Part shown: in pieces, positions 42,885 through 55,084 of the stretch
How positions within the stretch are numbered: position 1 is the stretch's first letter
Layout: each line of letters starts with the position of its first letter
Source of the DNA: Trileptium ribeirensis
Lineage: Eukaryota > Nematoda > Enoplea > Enoplida > Thoracostomopsidae
Assembly: GCA_030248225.1 (NCBI GenBank)
Contig: JASANE010028048.1
Location: forward strand, 205,616-269,615
Reading direction: 5' to 3'
Length of the DNA: 64,000 nt
Translations under genes and position numbers: made by a program
The notes under the pieces: generated by a model
Databases searched by the model: none
Seen by the model: the letters and a program-made list of their open reading frames with translations, nothing else
Told to the model about the DNA's origin: nothing

Positions 42885-45731
42885 TTCCTGGCTGTTATCA
42901 GGAAAAAATTTCCCTGATTTCCGTGATTACACAAAAATTCCCTGATGGGAGAATGCAACTATACCACCACGCCAAAACTATACATTCCAGAAATGTGATA
43001 AGCTTATATCCGCACAAAAAAATTCAATAAGCAATGTAAACTCTCTGCTATTTCTTCTGAAGCTTTCTTAACTCGTTGATATTCTGATCAATAGATCTGC
43101 ATGCCAAACTTAGCGTGTATCTTGGCCTTCTTCTTTTGTATCTCCAAGTCTTCCAGCTGTTTCTGAACTCGCTTTGCACGCTACTCCTGGTTCTCTCGCT
43201 CAACAGCACTGTGTGCCCTCTGCTGCTCGAGAGCCTACTGTAGCGACGGTTGGATCCACGGGAAAACCTCATCATGTCAGTCACGATCTCCATTACATCG
43301 GCACCACCCGCAACCTTAATCATGTCGTTAATCCATTGAACCACCAATGTCTGTTCCTGAAGATTCTCGATGAGATCTTTATTCAAGGAAAATCTTTCAC
43401 AAACTGCGTTTCCTGGAGATAAAAGCAAAACGACCTTAACTACCTCCAATAAGTCTTTTTTGTCGCCGTCCTCGGACAACAGGCTGAAGTATAAATGATC
43501 AAGACGGGCTGAGCTGGAACCAAAAGTTTTAGCCACATCGACGACCCGTTGGGACTGAGTGGCGGTGCTGCATCACTGAGTTGTCAGCCACGGTGCTTGT
43601 GATGCGATCACTGTTCAAAAGTTCTTCCGAACACGCCTTTATGCGACATGTCGCCAGCTGTGGGGACGAGAAATTTTCGGGATTCAAGGTGGCCGCAGAA
43701 CGAACCAATCGGTAGCGAAGCGGAGAGTGCTCGATCAACTTTGACACTAAACCAAAACGGAGCTTCAGTGCCCCAACTCGAAAAGCCAGTTTATCGGCGT
43801 CAGACGCCTTCGAATTGTCCAAAGCTCGCTTAGTACCGAAGCCGATGTCAATATGCTTCGCCACCTTGACAGAATCGCTGCCATAATAGCAATCTACGGC
43901 CAACAATTTAGAAGCGGTGTCCGCGGCAGACAACCTATCGCTTTTCACAAAGCGCTCCATCAATGATCGCATCAGAGTATGCAATGCATCGAACACAAAC
44001 GGAACCAAGGGACCTGGCGACCTGAGCACTAAAAACGGCTGCATCAAATTTGCAACAAATCTGAAAAACTCTAACTTCGCAACCGTCTGTTTATCCTTGC
44101 AGACCAATCCAACGGCTGAAAACGTATCAATATTCGGTATTGGATTCAACTCGGCAACGTATTTTGTGATGCAACGAAATGTATCGATAGCCGATACGCA
44201 AGGCCGTTTTCCACCAATCGCACAGCGGAAAATTTTTTAGGAAATCCAGAACTCCCGGAAATTCTGATGTAATCGAGACTGACTTTCTTTAAACGCGCCG
44301 GACTCTTTAAACAGCGTATATATAACGCTGCGAGAACAGTTTATCTGCCAGCCGGACGACCTGTTTCGCGCCTGAAAGGCTCCATGGACGACCACAAGAC
44401 CCAATTTTAAGCAATTTCCGTGGAGTAGCGGGCGATAGTTCGTCCTTGAAGTCCTGACAAAAGCGCCAGTTGCACTAGGCCATCCACACTTACTCAAACA
44501 GTCCAGCTTCAAGCCAGCAATAGCCGTCTTGGAGCCCTCTAGTAGATCGACAGCACGGCTATGCCGGACCCAAAGTAGCGACTGCGATCATACCACTATG
44601 CCAAATCCGAATTATATGATCCATCTAAACCTTTTGAATGACACGATTCAATGCTTCGTCAAAACATACGACGAAGTGAGCAGCCCGCTTAACATTAGCC
44701 GACAAAATCTCTTTAAAAAAGTGCTAAACAAAAATTTACAAGGTATGCAGTTTTGTCACTACCACAGGAAAACGACTGAGCGATGTCTGAGTCCGGAAAC
44801 ATGGCTTGGAAGGCCGTGTTCATTTGGAGGCAACTGTTGAACGAGACCTTGTTTTGGACACAAATAAAAGCCCACCGGATTTCCGCCGATGTGACATCTG
44901 AAGCAATGGAAAACCTGGGGACCGCGCGGAAGCACTTGTCAACTATGGCGCGTCACCCACAGGAGCGTCGAAAGTCGAAGCTTCAGGCGAAGTGGAAGCC
45001 GTGGCGGCTGGAGCGGCTATAGCTGACTTAAATGCAGCAGTAATTGGTTGTGTGGCGGTAATGGAGTGTTTTTGCCTGCCAAATGACTCTTGAGCGTTTG
45101 CGACGCCATGTTGCTAAGGTCGATCGTTTTACACCACCTGCAGAAAGTTTTACGCTTATCATCAGGATACGGTCAACCCCAACCGACAAACTGAAAATAC
45201 AGGACTGCATTGCACCATTCATGGTTGAACGTTATACCAAACATGTGGAATGCGGCGTTCAATGAAACGTCGGGTACACTACACGAAAGGAATTAGTTTT
45301 CAACAGTGAAGCACATAAAATACAGCTGCAGCATCCCGACAATCACATCTCCAAATGACAAACGATAAAAACAACTAGAAGAAAACTAGAATACAAACTG
45401 TGATGCTGTACATAAATATATCGCTGAGTATATATAGGAGATTTACAATGTCAAATATTCTCCTTTTCCCTGATATTTTTTATCCACAGTCTAAAAAGAA
45501 AACTTCAGTTTGACTGCAAAACTATTTTCCTAGGACACAATTCCGCCGCACCAATGCAAACGGAGATATGATAGCTAGGAATAAGCTGTGATTTTATGCA
45601 TGATAAAAACGTTCCGATTGGGCAAGGAAGACGAGCCTGAAAAAAAATAAATTTGAAAAAATGATTGAATCCAAAATTCCTTGATTTCCAATGAATATTA
45701 TCATTTTTCCCTGATCATCGGGGACCCTGAA
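42885..45731 (-). mobile_element. hAT-like DNA transposon, second family, degenerate
   Basis: The right end read inward is CAGGGTCCCCGATGATCAGGGAAAAAT (45731 leftwards; pieces shown only in part) and the left end TTATCAGGAAAAAATTTCC (42896-42914) resembles it in reverse orientation, giving loose terminal inverted repeats about 2.85 kb apart around the transposase relic. Edges are approximate; no target duplication recognised. Confidence 0.5.
43048..45250 (-). pseudogene. second BED-finger hAT-like transposase, broken
   Basis: Read on the - strand: BED finger FCRWCKTIDLSNMASQTL plus SHLAGK near 45150-45070; mid-region CGWPSATGAF, then VVHGAFQARN (44512-44237); a long intact stretch 44149-43529 (HTLMRSLMERFVKSDRL ... 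IDIGFGTKRALDNS); and the C-terminal dimerisation motif LLLSPGNAVCERFSLNKDLIENLQEQ (only in part comparable) in 43536-43048. The same family plan as 21721-23880 but a different copy, with clear divergence. Several frame changes and missing core segments make it non-functional. Confidence 0.75.
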
Positions 45732-48700
45732 CCGTACTTCAAGCGATAACCAAGATCGTGCTCGCTCATATCCCAGCCTCATTACAAGATTGCTCATATA
45801 TCTCTAAGTAAAAATAGTATAAATTGATTAAACATAGCTTAAGGGCTGAGACTTTTTGTTTTGTTGCTGATATCAATCCATCCGCCCTGAAATAGAAATA
45901 CGTAGGCGGCAGCAGAAGCGACTACAACAGAATGACGAAGCTAGCGTAGATACAAACGTCAGTTCACAATGCGAACTTCTGTTCGTGATTATATGGGCCG
46001 GAATTAGTGAAAACTGCAGGCAGTCCAGCACAAAACAGACCCACAATATTGTCTCGCATTTAGAATGTCGTGACAATCCAACGGCCCACCAAAATCGCAT
46101 GGATAGTCATGCAGGATCGTAAATTCAGCACACACTGGGCCGTTTTAATAATACCGCTAGCAAAAATTGTAGACAATGTTACCGGGAGTGGATTCAAAGA
46201 AGTTACAAAAATGTGGTTATTTTGTCACTTCTGTCGAAAATTGCACACATCGAGACCCCTTAAAAACCCTCACAAGTGAGACATTAGGCAGGAATTAGTT
46301 TTATGTTTTTAGCACAATGCTGTTGTGTAGGGTCAGGAGAATCAGCCTTGCTGTATCGCGGGACTTGTGGCCATCCAACAGGAACGGGGCTTTTTGGCCC
46401 GGCGCATCACAATATTGAGTTCGCTTATGTTTGATGACATTGATAATGATGATCTGGAAATAGTCGACAGACCATGGCTTATCCAGCCATTGTCTGAAGC
46501 AATGTAGGGAGTTTTCGGACATTTCGGTGTATTACCCTTCCTATATTCTTGTACTGCCTTTCCTTTGAAAATTATGTAGGGGTTCAAGTATGTATGTGTA
46601 TGATATCGCCAAAAATCGTTGCCAGAATATGCGCGTTTATTTTCTCGGAGGTCTTTTTATTATCACTTGTACTGGTCTTTTTTTGACAGGTTACCTATAT
46701 AGATTGTAAAATCACTAAGCTGTTATGCGACAAACATTATATGCTGTGCATCTAATACAGTTTCAGACCTGAAAGAATAGTGGGACCACAATTCAGATTA
46801 AACCTAACAATAGCAGAACCCGATTTACATAACTATTTCCTATAATCAGCAGCTTGTCTTATATCCAAAGTAGTGAATTCTTGATGTTGCATGTAATTCA
46901 AAGAGAAATACACAGCTATATCGACCATCAACTTATAAAATCAGCCCGATATTAAGCATATATATTGCTTGAATAGGTGATGACATAAACAGTTATTGCG
47001 TTTTAGAGACCCGTAATGTTAAAGTTCATAGCGAACAAACTACGTTACATGAGATCAATAACACCCATATAGCTCGAGTGATGGCGAAGATATTGCTGTT
47101 TTCGTGTATTTTGGGCGACACGGTCCATTTTAAAAACCATTTTGTTCAAAAAATCCAAATTCTTAAACGCGTTGCATAAGAAAACATTATACGCAGTCTT
47201 ATAAAAACTTATTTGTTCTACAAACTGAGCTCAATTTACGCAGATATCTCCACTGGTCGGCGAGATACACTAAATAGTGCAATTTATCGAGCCCGTCGCG
47301 ACCCACTTTTTCGATAAGATGTTGGAATCGGGCTTTGAAGCCAGCAAAGGGACAAAAACAGAGTTTTCGAACATTGAAATGAGCTATTGCGCGAATCAAT
47401 CAGCTCCGCCAAAGCTCAGTTATGCATGGCGGCCTAAAACCCAATAGCGGCCATAGGCAAATTTTACCAGTACACGGCAATTAGGAATTATTCGCTTCGC
47501 TCGTTTCAATCACAAAGCTCAAAATTCACTTACAATACAACTGCGTCTGCACAAAAGGGAATGGCGCTTCTATGATTTTTGAAGTTCCCAAAAACGTGCT
47601 CTCCAGGTAAATTTCGGTTTCCGGCCAAATCTGCACCCTCTCTGCCAACGGCGATAGGATTTTCAGGCGAGATGAAGAATAATTATCCCAGCAATAAACC
47701 CCTGTAATAAAACTTAATTCTGTTTCTTTGATTTCGACTATTTTGATGACACAAATGTCAGTAAAATGAAGCACAAGTTTTAAAAACACCGTTTTCAATA
47801 GCAAATATGCAACAAAAAACGACATATATATCTGTTGCTTGTAAAGGCAATGAAAACATAAAATGCAGTACCACCAAAGCTGTAAGAGCTATCAGCTAAC
47901 GTAACGAAACGGTTCTCCGATGCCCGGTCCAACCGGGGGGAAATGCTCCCAGACATTTATAGGCTGGTTGGGGCCCCTAATTCAAAGCCGCGAATACAAT
48001 TTTGAGCACTGCTGAAGCAGGGTGGAAATCAGGGAATCGTATTACACCAAAAATATTGGTATACTAGCTAGACGAGATGAGTTCAATGGTACTCAATATG
48101 ACCATTTTCAAAAACAAATATTTTTCGATTTTTTTTGACACAGCACCAAGGTAAATCGAAAAAATTTTCATTCCGAATTTCGAACTACAATACGCCATTC
48201 AACGCAGCTCGACGTCTAATGGTACCAATTTTCATTGAATCAAACCACACAGCGATGAATTATTAAAAAAACTTAACTAAAATACACTTATATACGTACA
48301 TTTTATATATTAAACCCGATACATCTTCCGGATTTGATGAACCATGACCCCAAATGGATGATCAGTAAACTGTTGACGCCATATAAATTCAACCAGCATC
48401 CTTCGGATAATCCATCCGGAACACCCTTACGGTCTTAAAAACATCTTTAGCCGACCCGTCAATGTTCTAAGTGTGAACTTCCGCGTTATTAAGATTAACG
48501 AATTGCCTATTACGATGATTAACCGTTTAATGGATGTAAGGTTGCGATCGCGGCAAACTGGCAGCCCCATGGATATATGTAAGCTATCGGAGAGTATATA
48601 TACGACTTCTTGGGCGGACATGCTGACTCCGATAGTTCTCGCTGGAAGCCGGAAAAGGAGACACGTTGTGTACCGCTGCCCAACATACCCACCACCCAGC

Positions 48701-48839
48701 TATGCTTCCGACGAGGTAACACGATTATTTTTTGCCGACAAAACATTGCCTCGTCAGTTTCAACGTCAATCCCTGGGCCTCCCAGCATAAGATCTTGTCG
48801 ATTGTCCCGTTCATAAACCATAATTATTATACCGCGTGC
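45732..48839. other. no gene recognised
   Basis: Anonymous DNA. An inverse copy of the 33570-type repeat lies near 47070-47150. The ORF at 48473-48790 (+) may be an upstream part of the LINE relic that follows, but I see no domain in it. Confidence 0.4.
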
Positions 48840-49150
48840 TGTGCATAAATGACCGTGTCATCCTGGCTCAACTAAGATCTAACCGAAAATTTCCTACTCT
48901 CGACTGGTAATTTAACTAGATCAGACCAGCAGGAAACTCTAGCATGCAGGTCATGTGACTCCAGAAACACTCTTGAACATATGCTGTGGCACTGTCCACG
49001 TGGCGATATAATACACATCTCATCAGCTTTATCAGGGAGCTCACTATGGAAACATCCAACACGTGTGATTAAATATATACCTTCAGGGCTGTGGCCGTCT
49101 GGCCACGAGTCATTAGCTTTAACCCCGACAATCACCCACAAAAAAAGTAC
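48840..49150 (+). pseudogene. LINE C-terminus with CCHC-type finger, relic
   Basis: One frame gives ETLACRSCDSRNTLEHMLWH followed by CP, the C-x2-C ... H ... C finger typical of the C-terminus of non-LTR retrotransposon polymerases. The preceding sequence (LTENFLLSTGNLTRSDQQ) fits the usual 'L.TN..PT...L.RG' context. Frames break on both sides. Fragment only. Confidence 0.55.
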
Positions 49151-49950
49151 ATTTAATTACTAATATTTCTATTGCTAAATCGTAGTTTTTAGCATAAAAA
49201 TACTTATATAACAGTTAACTATACTTGAAGATATTAAAATAGATAGGATTTTATGTGAAATATCGATGTTACGGTGCTACACTGTGCACATCCAATACGG
49301 AATGCCCAATACGACCCCGGCTATCGTAACCTCGAGGGCGGACCAAAAGGGTTCAATTTTTCTTTTCGGGTCGGTCTCGAGAAGCTACGGAGCTTAGCAA
49401 GATGCAGGAGTGCTTCACAGAATGTGTTCTGATCCAACCGGAAGGGTCGCACACGTAGCCTAACTGGTACTACGTCTGAGGTCCCTCGGGAGGTTGGCTA
49501 ACTCACCTGCTCGCAAGCCAAAGAGGTCATACCACTATTCCCTGTCATCGTTCAACCTGGAAGTTGTATTCGATTGTTTCGCAGTCCTGAACGATTAGTT
49601 TAACCAGTGGCCCCCCTAGGGTCCGACAAATTCCAAGACGTTTAACGTCGGATCGCATTTTTGGTCGAGGAAATTTCGATCAGCGATAGTCTAAGAAGAA
49701 ATTTTACGTTGCACGAGTCGTACTCACTCGCACTCAATAAATCATCGAGTCACGATAAGGCTTGCAATTTCCTCCCGTTATGCCTGAACGGGGTCGCCGA
49801 CCGGGACAACGATTTCAAACCGATTCAATACGTATCGCTAGAATGGTCATCAAAACACAACACCATAGGTTTCATTTTAAATCAGTATTTATTGATAAGT
49901 TAAAACTGTATACAGGTACATCGTAAGGAATAACGCAATAACAAGGATCA
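49151..49950. other. no gene recognised
   Basis: G+C-richer than its surroundings at 49310-49620 but with no supportable ORF; may be decayed LINE sequence upstream of the next fragment. Confidence 0.35.
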
Positions 49951-49956
49951 ATACAG

Positions 49957-50346
49957 TCGAAAACATTGAAGGAGTTCAACGTTTGGCAACCAAATTACTG
50001 CCAACTGTTCGGCATTAGAATTATGCGGATCGGTTATCATTTTTTAGTTTTCAGTCGCTTAAAACTCGACGGATCCGCAGCGATTTGATCTTGGTGTATA
50101 AAATGTTACATGATACCGTTGATCTTGATGTCGATAAATTCTTCGTGAAAGGGTATCACGTGACACGTAGCCACAACTATAAGCTTGAAACTGTTGACAT
50201 ACCGCGACTTGATTTAAGACGATACGTATTTCTTTGCCCATCGAGTTGTTCGGTTCTGGAATAGTCTTCCATTCGATGTCGTTAACGCTCCATCACTGTC
50301 GTCATTCGAGCAACGGTTGCATGCGTCAAATATTTCGTCGATACTG
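49957..50346 (+). pseudogene. LINE (jockey/CR1-like) C-terminal fragment
   Basis: From 49957 the frame reads NIEGVQRLATKLLPTVRH, a TAG, then RIRSDLILVYKMLHDTVDLD and the TRSHNYKLE segment. A frameshift follows near 50220, after which the FAHRVVRFWNSLPFDVVNAP segment and FEQRL follow. This order (EGVQRRAT, RRGDLI.VYK, TRGHS.KL, FF..RV...WN.LP..VV.AP) is a widespread C-terminal signature of non-LTR retrotransposons. One stop and one frameshift show it is dead. Upstream polymerase was not found nearby. Confidence 0.75.
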
Positions 50347-50349
50347 CCG

Positions 50350-52840
50350 TATATAGTTATCTTTTTCTTTTCAACCTTGCTCTGGCCTCGAAACAACGAG
50401 GCTGAAATATCTTCCTAAAGCGGTGTTGACTATGCTAGGTAACGCTTAAATCGAAGAATTTCAAGCTCGCGATCTCCGATCTCTTATACATACGATCAGT
50501 ACCTATGGAGGAAGAAGGTACAGAATACAGTAGGATGGAGGTACGCTAGAACTATTATATAAGTCGGGAATCGGGATCATTATTATATATCGGAGTCTTC
50601 GCCTTTTTCACACGACTCACAGCTGTAAAGATCACGGCGAACATTCAATTTCACCTAGGCCTTTTCAGCAACAGCTAAGCTTACCTTACCCGAAAAGGAT
50701 AGGGGTAACGGAAAAAATAATTCGACGCGGCGTTCAGTTATCGAGGCTTCGGCTCATCCTAATCTACGGAGCATAACCATCAATCACTATGGTACACGAC
50801 GCGAGTTGATGCGATAAGCTACTGCAAACAGGGCGTTACACAATGGTTATACAACGAATAAATAAACATATTTGAAAGATTGACATAATAGTATTCAGGA
50901 ATATACAGACGCATGGGTATATAATGGTTGAGGTTTAAAGATGCAACTCCAACTCGGTGCAACGAAACGTTCTACTCACGCATAGGTATGAACAACCTAT
51001 GACGTTGGGTACAAGTAATTATACTTTCGAAATCAACAAGCCATCTACAAGTATATTATATACCTATCCACTTATATTTTAAAAGTTGTCCTAAAACTTT
51101 TCCGGTGACACCATGACACTGCCTTTTTGGTCGGGCTTTGGTACTCCCGATGATAAATCTTTTTATCATACACACGGGAATAAATATATACCCGCAAACT
51201 ATAAACAGGGATGTTCTGAACATTTCAATATCGGCGGTCTCTTTTATACATTTTATTGCTTCCTCAAAGTTATCACCTAATCACCGGATATACACAAAGA
51301 GTATATACTAAGAGTAGTGCTGCGATTTTAATACGGTAATCTAAAATAGTGCCGAAAACGACATGGGTGTGATATTAGTGCCTAATATTTTATCACTTTT
51401 GAATAAACATTCTATACACGTGTCTGTTGCCCAATTATCTGAAACTCAAGCAATCAGAGTCGAGCAAGGATCACGCCGCACCGCGAAATATAGGGCACGA
51501 GTACCGCTCACGAAAAGAAAGACCCGCGCCATACAAAGCGTCCCATCGGCATTCTATTGGCCACACCTCGGACCACACAATCTTCTAATGTCGAATCCCG
51601 TCCCCGTTTATAAACGACAGCCGACATAACTGAAATTCCATTACCAACTCCTATCCCTCAAGAAAACAACACAGTATAACAGCAACAAATGCATGATAGG
51701 CGTTGTTTGGCTTTGGTTAAACTGTAACCGAAAGGCGAAGAACTAAAACGTTTGGACAAAAAACTCTATATACTTCATTTACTGTGCTACCTAAAGTCTA
51801 TATATATTTCTTACCGTGCTGGAACCGATAATACTTGGCTTATCTTTCAAACATTTGGATTCAGAATATTTCGGATTTTACTTTTCAAGTGGTGAAATTT
51901 TGGAATGTCAAATTTTTCTTGTTGCAACAATAATTCAAATTTGCAACAGCATTTAATCTTGCGCGATAACTCAAATGAAAGCTTGTTATCTGGCTATGGT
52001 GGATTGGAACCCAAATTTATGTCTTTGGATACGCGAGGAAGCGCTGGACTGAGGTATGCCTGAACGCTATTGTAGCAGTTATAAAGCCACTACATTTGTC
52101 TGGCACTTAACGGCTAAAGGATGACAAAATGGCCTGCTGAAGTTGGGCTGAGGTGCGTTAGAATCAATAACATTATGCCGTTAGATACACTAGTACTATC
52201 TACTACAAGTGACAAATGGCCGAAATTTGGCGGCGCTGCCCGTTGGAAATAGAGCTCTGCGCGACGTTTGCAACTGGATGTAGGCACGCTCGATTCAAGC
52301 TATATAAGGATAAAACAACACATATACGAAATGAATCAAAAAATTATTAAAACAAATCCAAATTTTTTGTACTGCGTTGTAATCATTCGGTCTGTGGCCA
52401 AGGTGACAACAAAAATTTTCGGCCCGACCCGAAGCTTTGAAAATACATATCGGCCCAGCCTGTACGTATTTAGGGATCAGCCCGGCCGAGCGGAACCGCT
52501 CGCCGAAATGCTCACTTCTAGTCCCTAGCGACGAAACCATTCACTGGACATTGCACATAATCGAATATAATATACTTCCCTATTCTTCGGTGCAAACAAA
52601 TCCACGCAAGTTTCTATCCTAGCTAAATCGTACGCGCAAAATTAACCAAAATATTTAATAATGATTTTAATCCTTACATCAAATTCTTAATTAAAATGCA
52701 CTGCACCATATATCACAGTTTACTTAACAGACTTTTAAATTTATTCACTAACTGTTGCAACGCTTACGATGTCGTCAGAGAGAGCGTTCCAAAGACGAGT
52801 TATCGTCTAATAGAACAAGTGTTTTTGGCATTCGTGCGTG
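50350..52840. other. no gene recognised
   Basis: Anonymous DNA; the ORF at 51363-51629 (+, 88 aa) has no family signal. Confidence 0.45.
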
Positions 52841-52844
52841 TAGT

Positions 52845-53190
52845 TCCCTTGTTTTGCGATATATTTTCTGTCCATAGCTTTGCCGCTTCTATTCGATTTT
52901 CAATATCGATTTTGTTTGTTAACAAAAAGTTATAATTATAACAGGGTAGCTCACATTGCGGAATTGTACGTCGTCAACAAGAACAAAACAATATACTCAA
53001 AACAAAATTCGATAAAATTTCGCCCTCTTCGCAATGTAACTTTCAACTTAAAAAAACGAGCAATTTGAGTTTGAAAGAGACGTTCCACTTCTCTCGCGGG
53101 GGTAGTATTGTTCCCTTGTTTTGCGATATATTTTTGGTCCATATATTTGCCGCTTCAATTCGTTTTGCAATATTGATTTTGTTTGTGTGT
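52845..53190 (+). repeat. two-copy direct repeat, ~260-bp period
   Basis: TTCCCTTGTTTTGCGATATA, then TTT.TG.GTCCATA...TTTGCCGCTTC, AATTCG/TATTCG and ATTGATTTTGTTTG-type ends occur at ~52845-52921 and ~53110-53186. Confidence 0.65.
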
Positions 53191-53770
53191 GTTGCAGCTG
53201 TCAAAAACGCATTTATAGTCCATTGTGTTCCATGAAAGAAATTGCGAATTATTGTTGCCTGAAGTGAATTTAGTTTTCCTTGTTATATCATTTTTCAATT
53301 TTCGTTAAAAAATACCTTGGTCCATAAAGCAGCTAATATGTCTTGGATGTTAAACTTTATTCTGTTGGGTCAATTTATTGCCATACTGATGGATTGCCAT
53401 ACCCCATTACGGAGAAACTAAACATGATGGAGTCGTTAACTCCGTATGGCATCAAAATGACAACAACATTGGTGAGCCCCTCCTAGCACATACCAACAGC
53501 AGCCTTCTGCTCTTCAACAACAGTCACACATTTCATCGTCATGTTATGGGCAATACGGCGTGTGAATTCAACGTCGACGTGTCCACCGATCCCTCCCAAA
53601 ACAGCGCCGGACAACAATCGCCGAACAACGTTGGTAATCGACGAATATCAATAATATTCTTTGCCTTGCCCACTGGTTTGTCTGTCCTTTGGTTGACGAT
53701 CGAGTTGGCCGCAATCGTTGTCGTTCCAAAAAGACGAGAAAGCTAAGTTCAAGCTGGACGCATAATAAAA

Positions 53771-54160
53771 ATGACGCTTCAGAAAACAATTACAGGGTTT
53801 CTCTTTTTAAAAAGCAACGGAAATACATTTCTCAACTGTTTTCTGTCAGTTTCCCCAAAGCTTAGCCGAACACCAGCAAGACGTTCATTGCTCATTTTTA
53901 CAAGGAAAAACAAAGTCAAATTCGATATTTTGAAAATAGGTCACTCACACGCGTCGATGCTGCGGCTTCTCCTGCTTGTGTCTGGAGACGTTGAGGCCAA
54001 CCCTGGGCGAGTTTTAACATCAAAGTTAGGTTCAAGGGCTAATAATGTCGTAACGCGGTGTCTATTTGAGAAACGGAATTGTTTTCGGGTGAACCGTTCT
54101 CTGACCGCAAAAGTACGTTCCAGGCACACGCAGCTCTATTGCATGAACCCAAACAAGTGA
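53771..54160 (+). pseudogene. retroelement N-terminal ORF with degenerate 2A-like peptide
   Basis: The frame contains LRLLLLVSGDVEANPGR at 53959-54010. This is the 2A ribosome-skipping consensus (hydrophobic run, then D-V/I-E-x-N-P-G|P) except that the final Pro is Arg (CGA for CCA-type codon), which should abolish normal skipping. 2A peptides of this LLLL-SGD-E-NPGP kind are common in invertebrate retrotransposons. After the 2A position the frame overlaps, out of register, the start of the IMPACT-like ORF, so a frameshift separates the two. Residues upstream of the 2A are basic and of unknown function. Confidence 0.55.
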
Positions 54161-54513
54161 AGCTCGTGCTTAAAAAATTAAAGGCGAACAACAAAATAGC
54201 TTCGGTCACACATAACATTTTAGCTTATAGAATTTTCACACAAAATGGCATGATCCACTTTGATTTCACCGATGACGGCGAATATGGGGCCGGAGCACGG
54301 ATGCTTTGAATTTTGCATGCCGCAAACGCACAAAATGTCATAGTTATTGTCACACACTGGTATGGCGGCATTCATTTAGGATCTGATCGGTTCAGACACA
54401 TTAATTCTGCTGCAGCGCAAATTTTACAAGATTGTCTTCTGATCAGAGGACGATCAAGTGATAATTTTCAAGAAACTTCACCAAAAAGGTTTTCCAAAAA
54501 TTGCCAAAACTAA
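54079..54513 (+). pseudogene. IMPACT/YIH1 (UPF0029) domain protein, interrupted by one TGA
   Basis: Residues DRKSTFQAHAALLH, VKLVLKKLKANNKIASVTHN, then ILAYRI, and after a basic gap DDGEYGAGARML match the N-terminal half of the UPF0029/IMPACT domain. After an in-frame TGA (54307-54309) the same frame continues NAQNVIVIVTHWYGGIHLG and DRFRHIN, the C-terminal half. IMPACT/YIH1 proteins bind GCN1 and restrain the eIF2alpha kinase GCN2, and bacterial YigZ shares the domain. The domain order is complete; only the stop interrupts it. It sits between two 2A-like peptides and upstream of a gag, so it looks like cargo of a retroelement. Host-gene retrocopy is the alternative. Confidence 0.75.
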
Positions 54514-54877
54514 AAAAAACGTGTTTTCCAAAAGGTTCGAAATGAATTTAGAGACAAACAGAAAGCGAAAACGAAGCAAGCCGCTAGAATTCGCAATGGT
54601 CAGCCACGTGAGAAAAATGCGAACTCTTCACAAAATGAACTCCACTGGAGTACTCTGGTTTACCAAAATGACCAGGCGCACAGCGAAAAAAGTTCCCTTG
54701 TGCAAACCAAAGGGCTGCAGCGCCGGGATTGTCCAATTTGTTTGAGACTTTTGGATCGGCCAAAAATTTCAAGAGGCGAGTGCAAACAATACAAACATCA
54801 ATTTACAGCCACAAAGACCATTTCGTCTATCTCACGTTACGCGATTATCATTTGTGGTGTTGATTCTCACATAAATT
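54514..54877 (+). other. basic linker region of the retroelement relic
   Basis: Two overlapping frames rich in Lys/Arg/Gln (e.g. 54458-54745) with no recognisable domain; probably decayed polyprotein sequence between the IMPACT-like part and the second 2A-like peptide. Confidence 0.3.
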
Positions 54878-55084
54878 TTGATCGAAACACTGTTTCACGA
54901 TGTGGAAGCACAGAGTTCCAGCATGACTAGTTTTTACATAAGCAAACATACCGTTCGTGATAGCTCGTCTTCGGCTATCCATTCCATCGATTCGAGGTTG
55001 AACGAACGGCATGCATCTAGCCTAAGATTACTGTTGATCATTGCCGGAATTGAACCAAGTCCGGGACCGCCAGCTACAGCCTAG
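54878..55084 (+). pseudogene. second degenerate 2A-like peptide before gag
   Basis: The frame ends LRLLLIIAGIEPSPGPPATA then TAG (55082-55084). The motif recalls LLLL-AGD-I-E-P-N-P-G-P but lacks the Asp before Ile and has Ser for Asn. The segment HASSLRLLLI parallels HASMLRLLLL of the first 2A-like ORF, suggesting an internal duplication of the leader. The gag frame continues in register right after the TAG, so the stop may be a decay mutation or a former readthrough site. Confidence 0.5.

Noticed and set aside
54307..54309. TGA inside the IMPACT-like ORF as selenocysteine or programmed readthrough
   Set aside because: IMPACT proteins have no Sec at this place and surrounding sequence is a decayed relic; a nonsense mutation is simpler.
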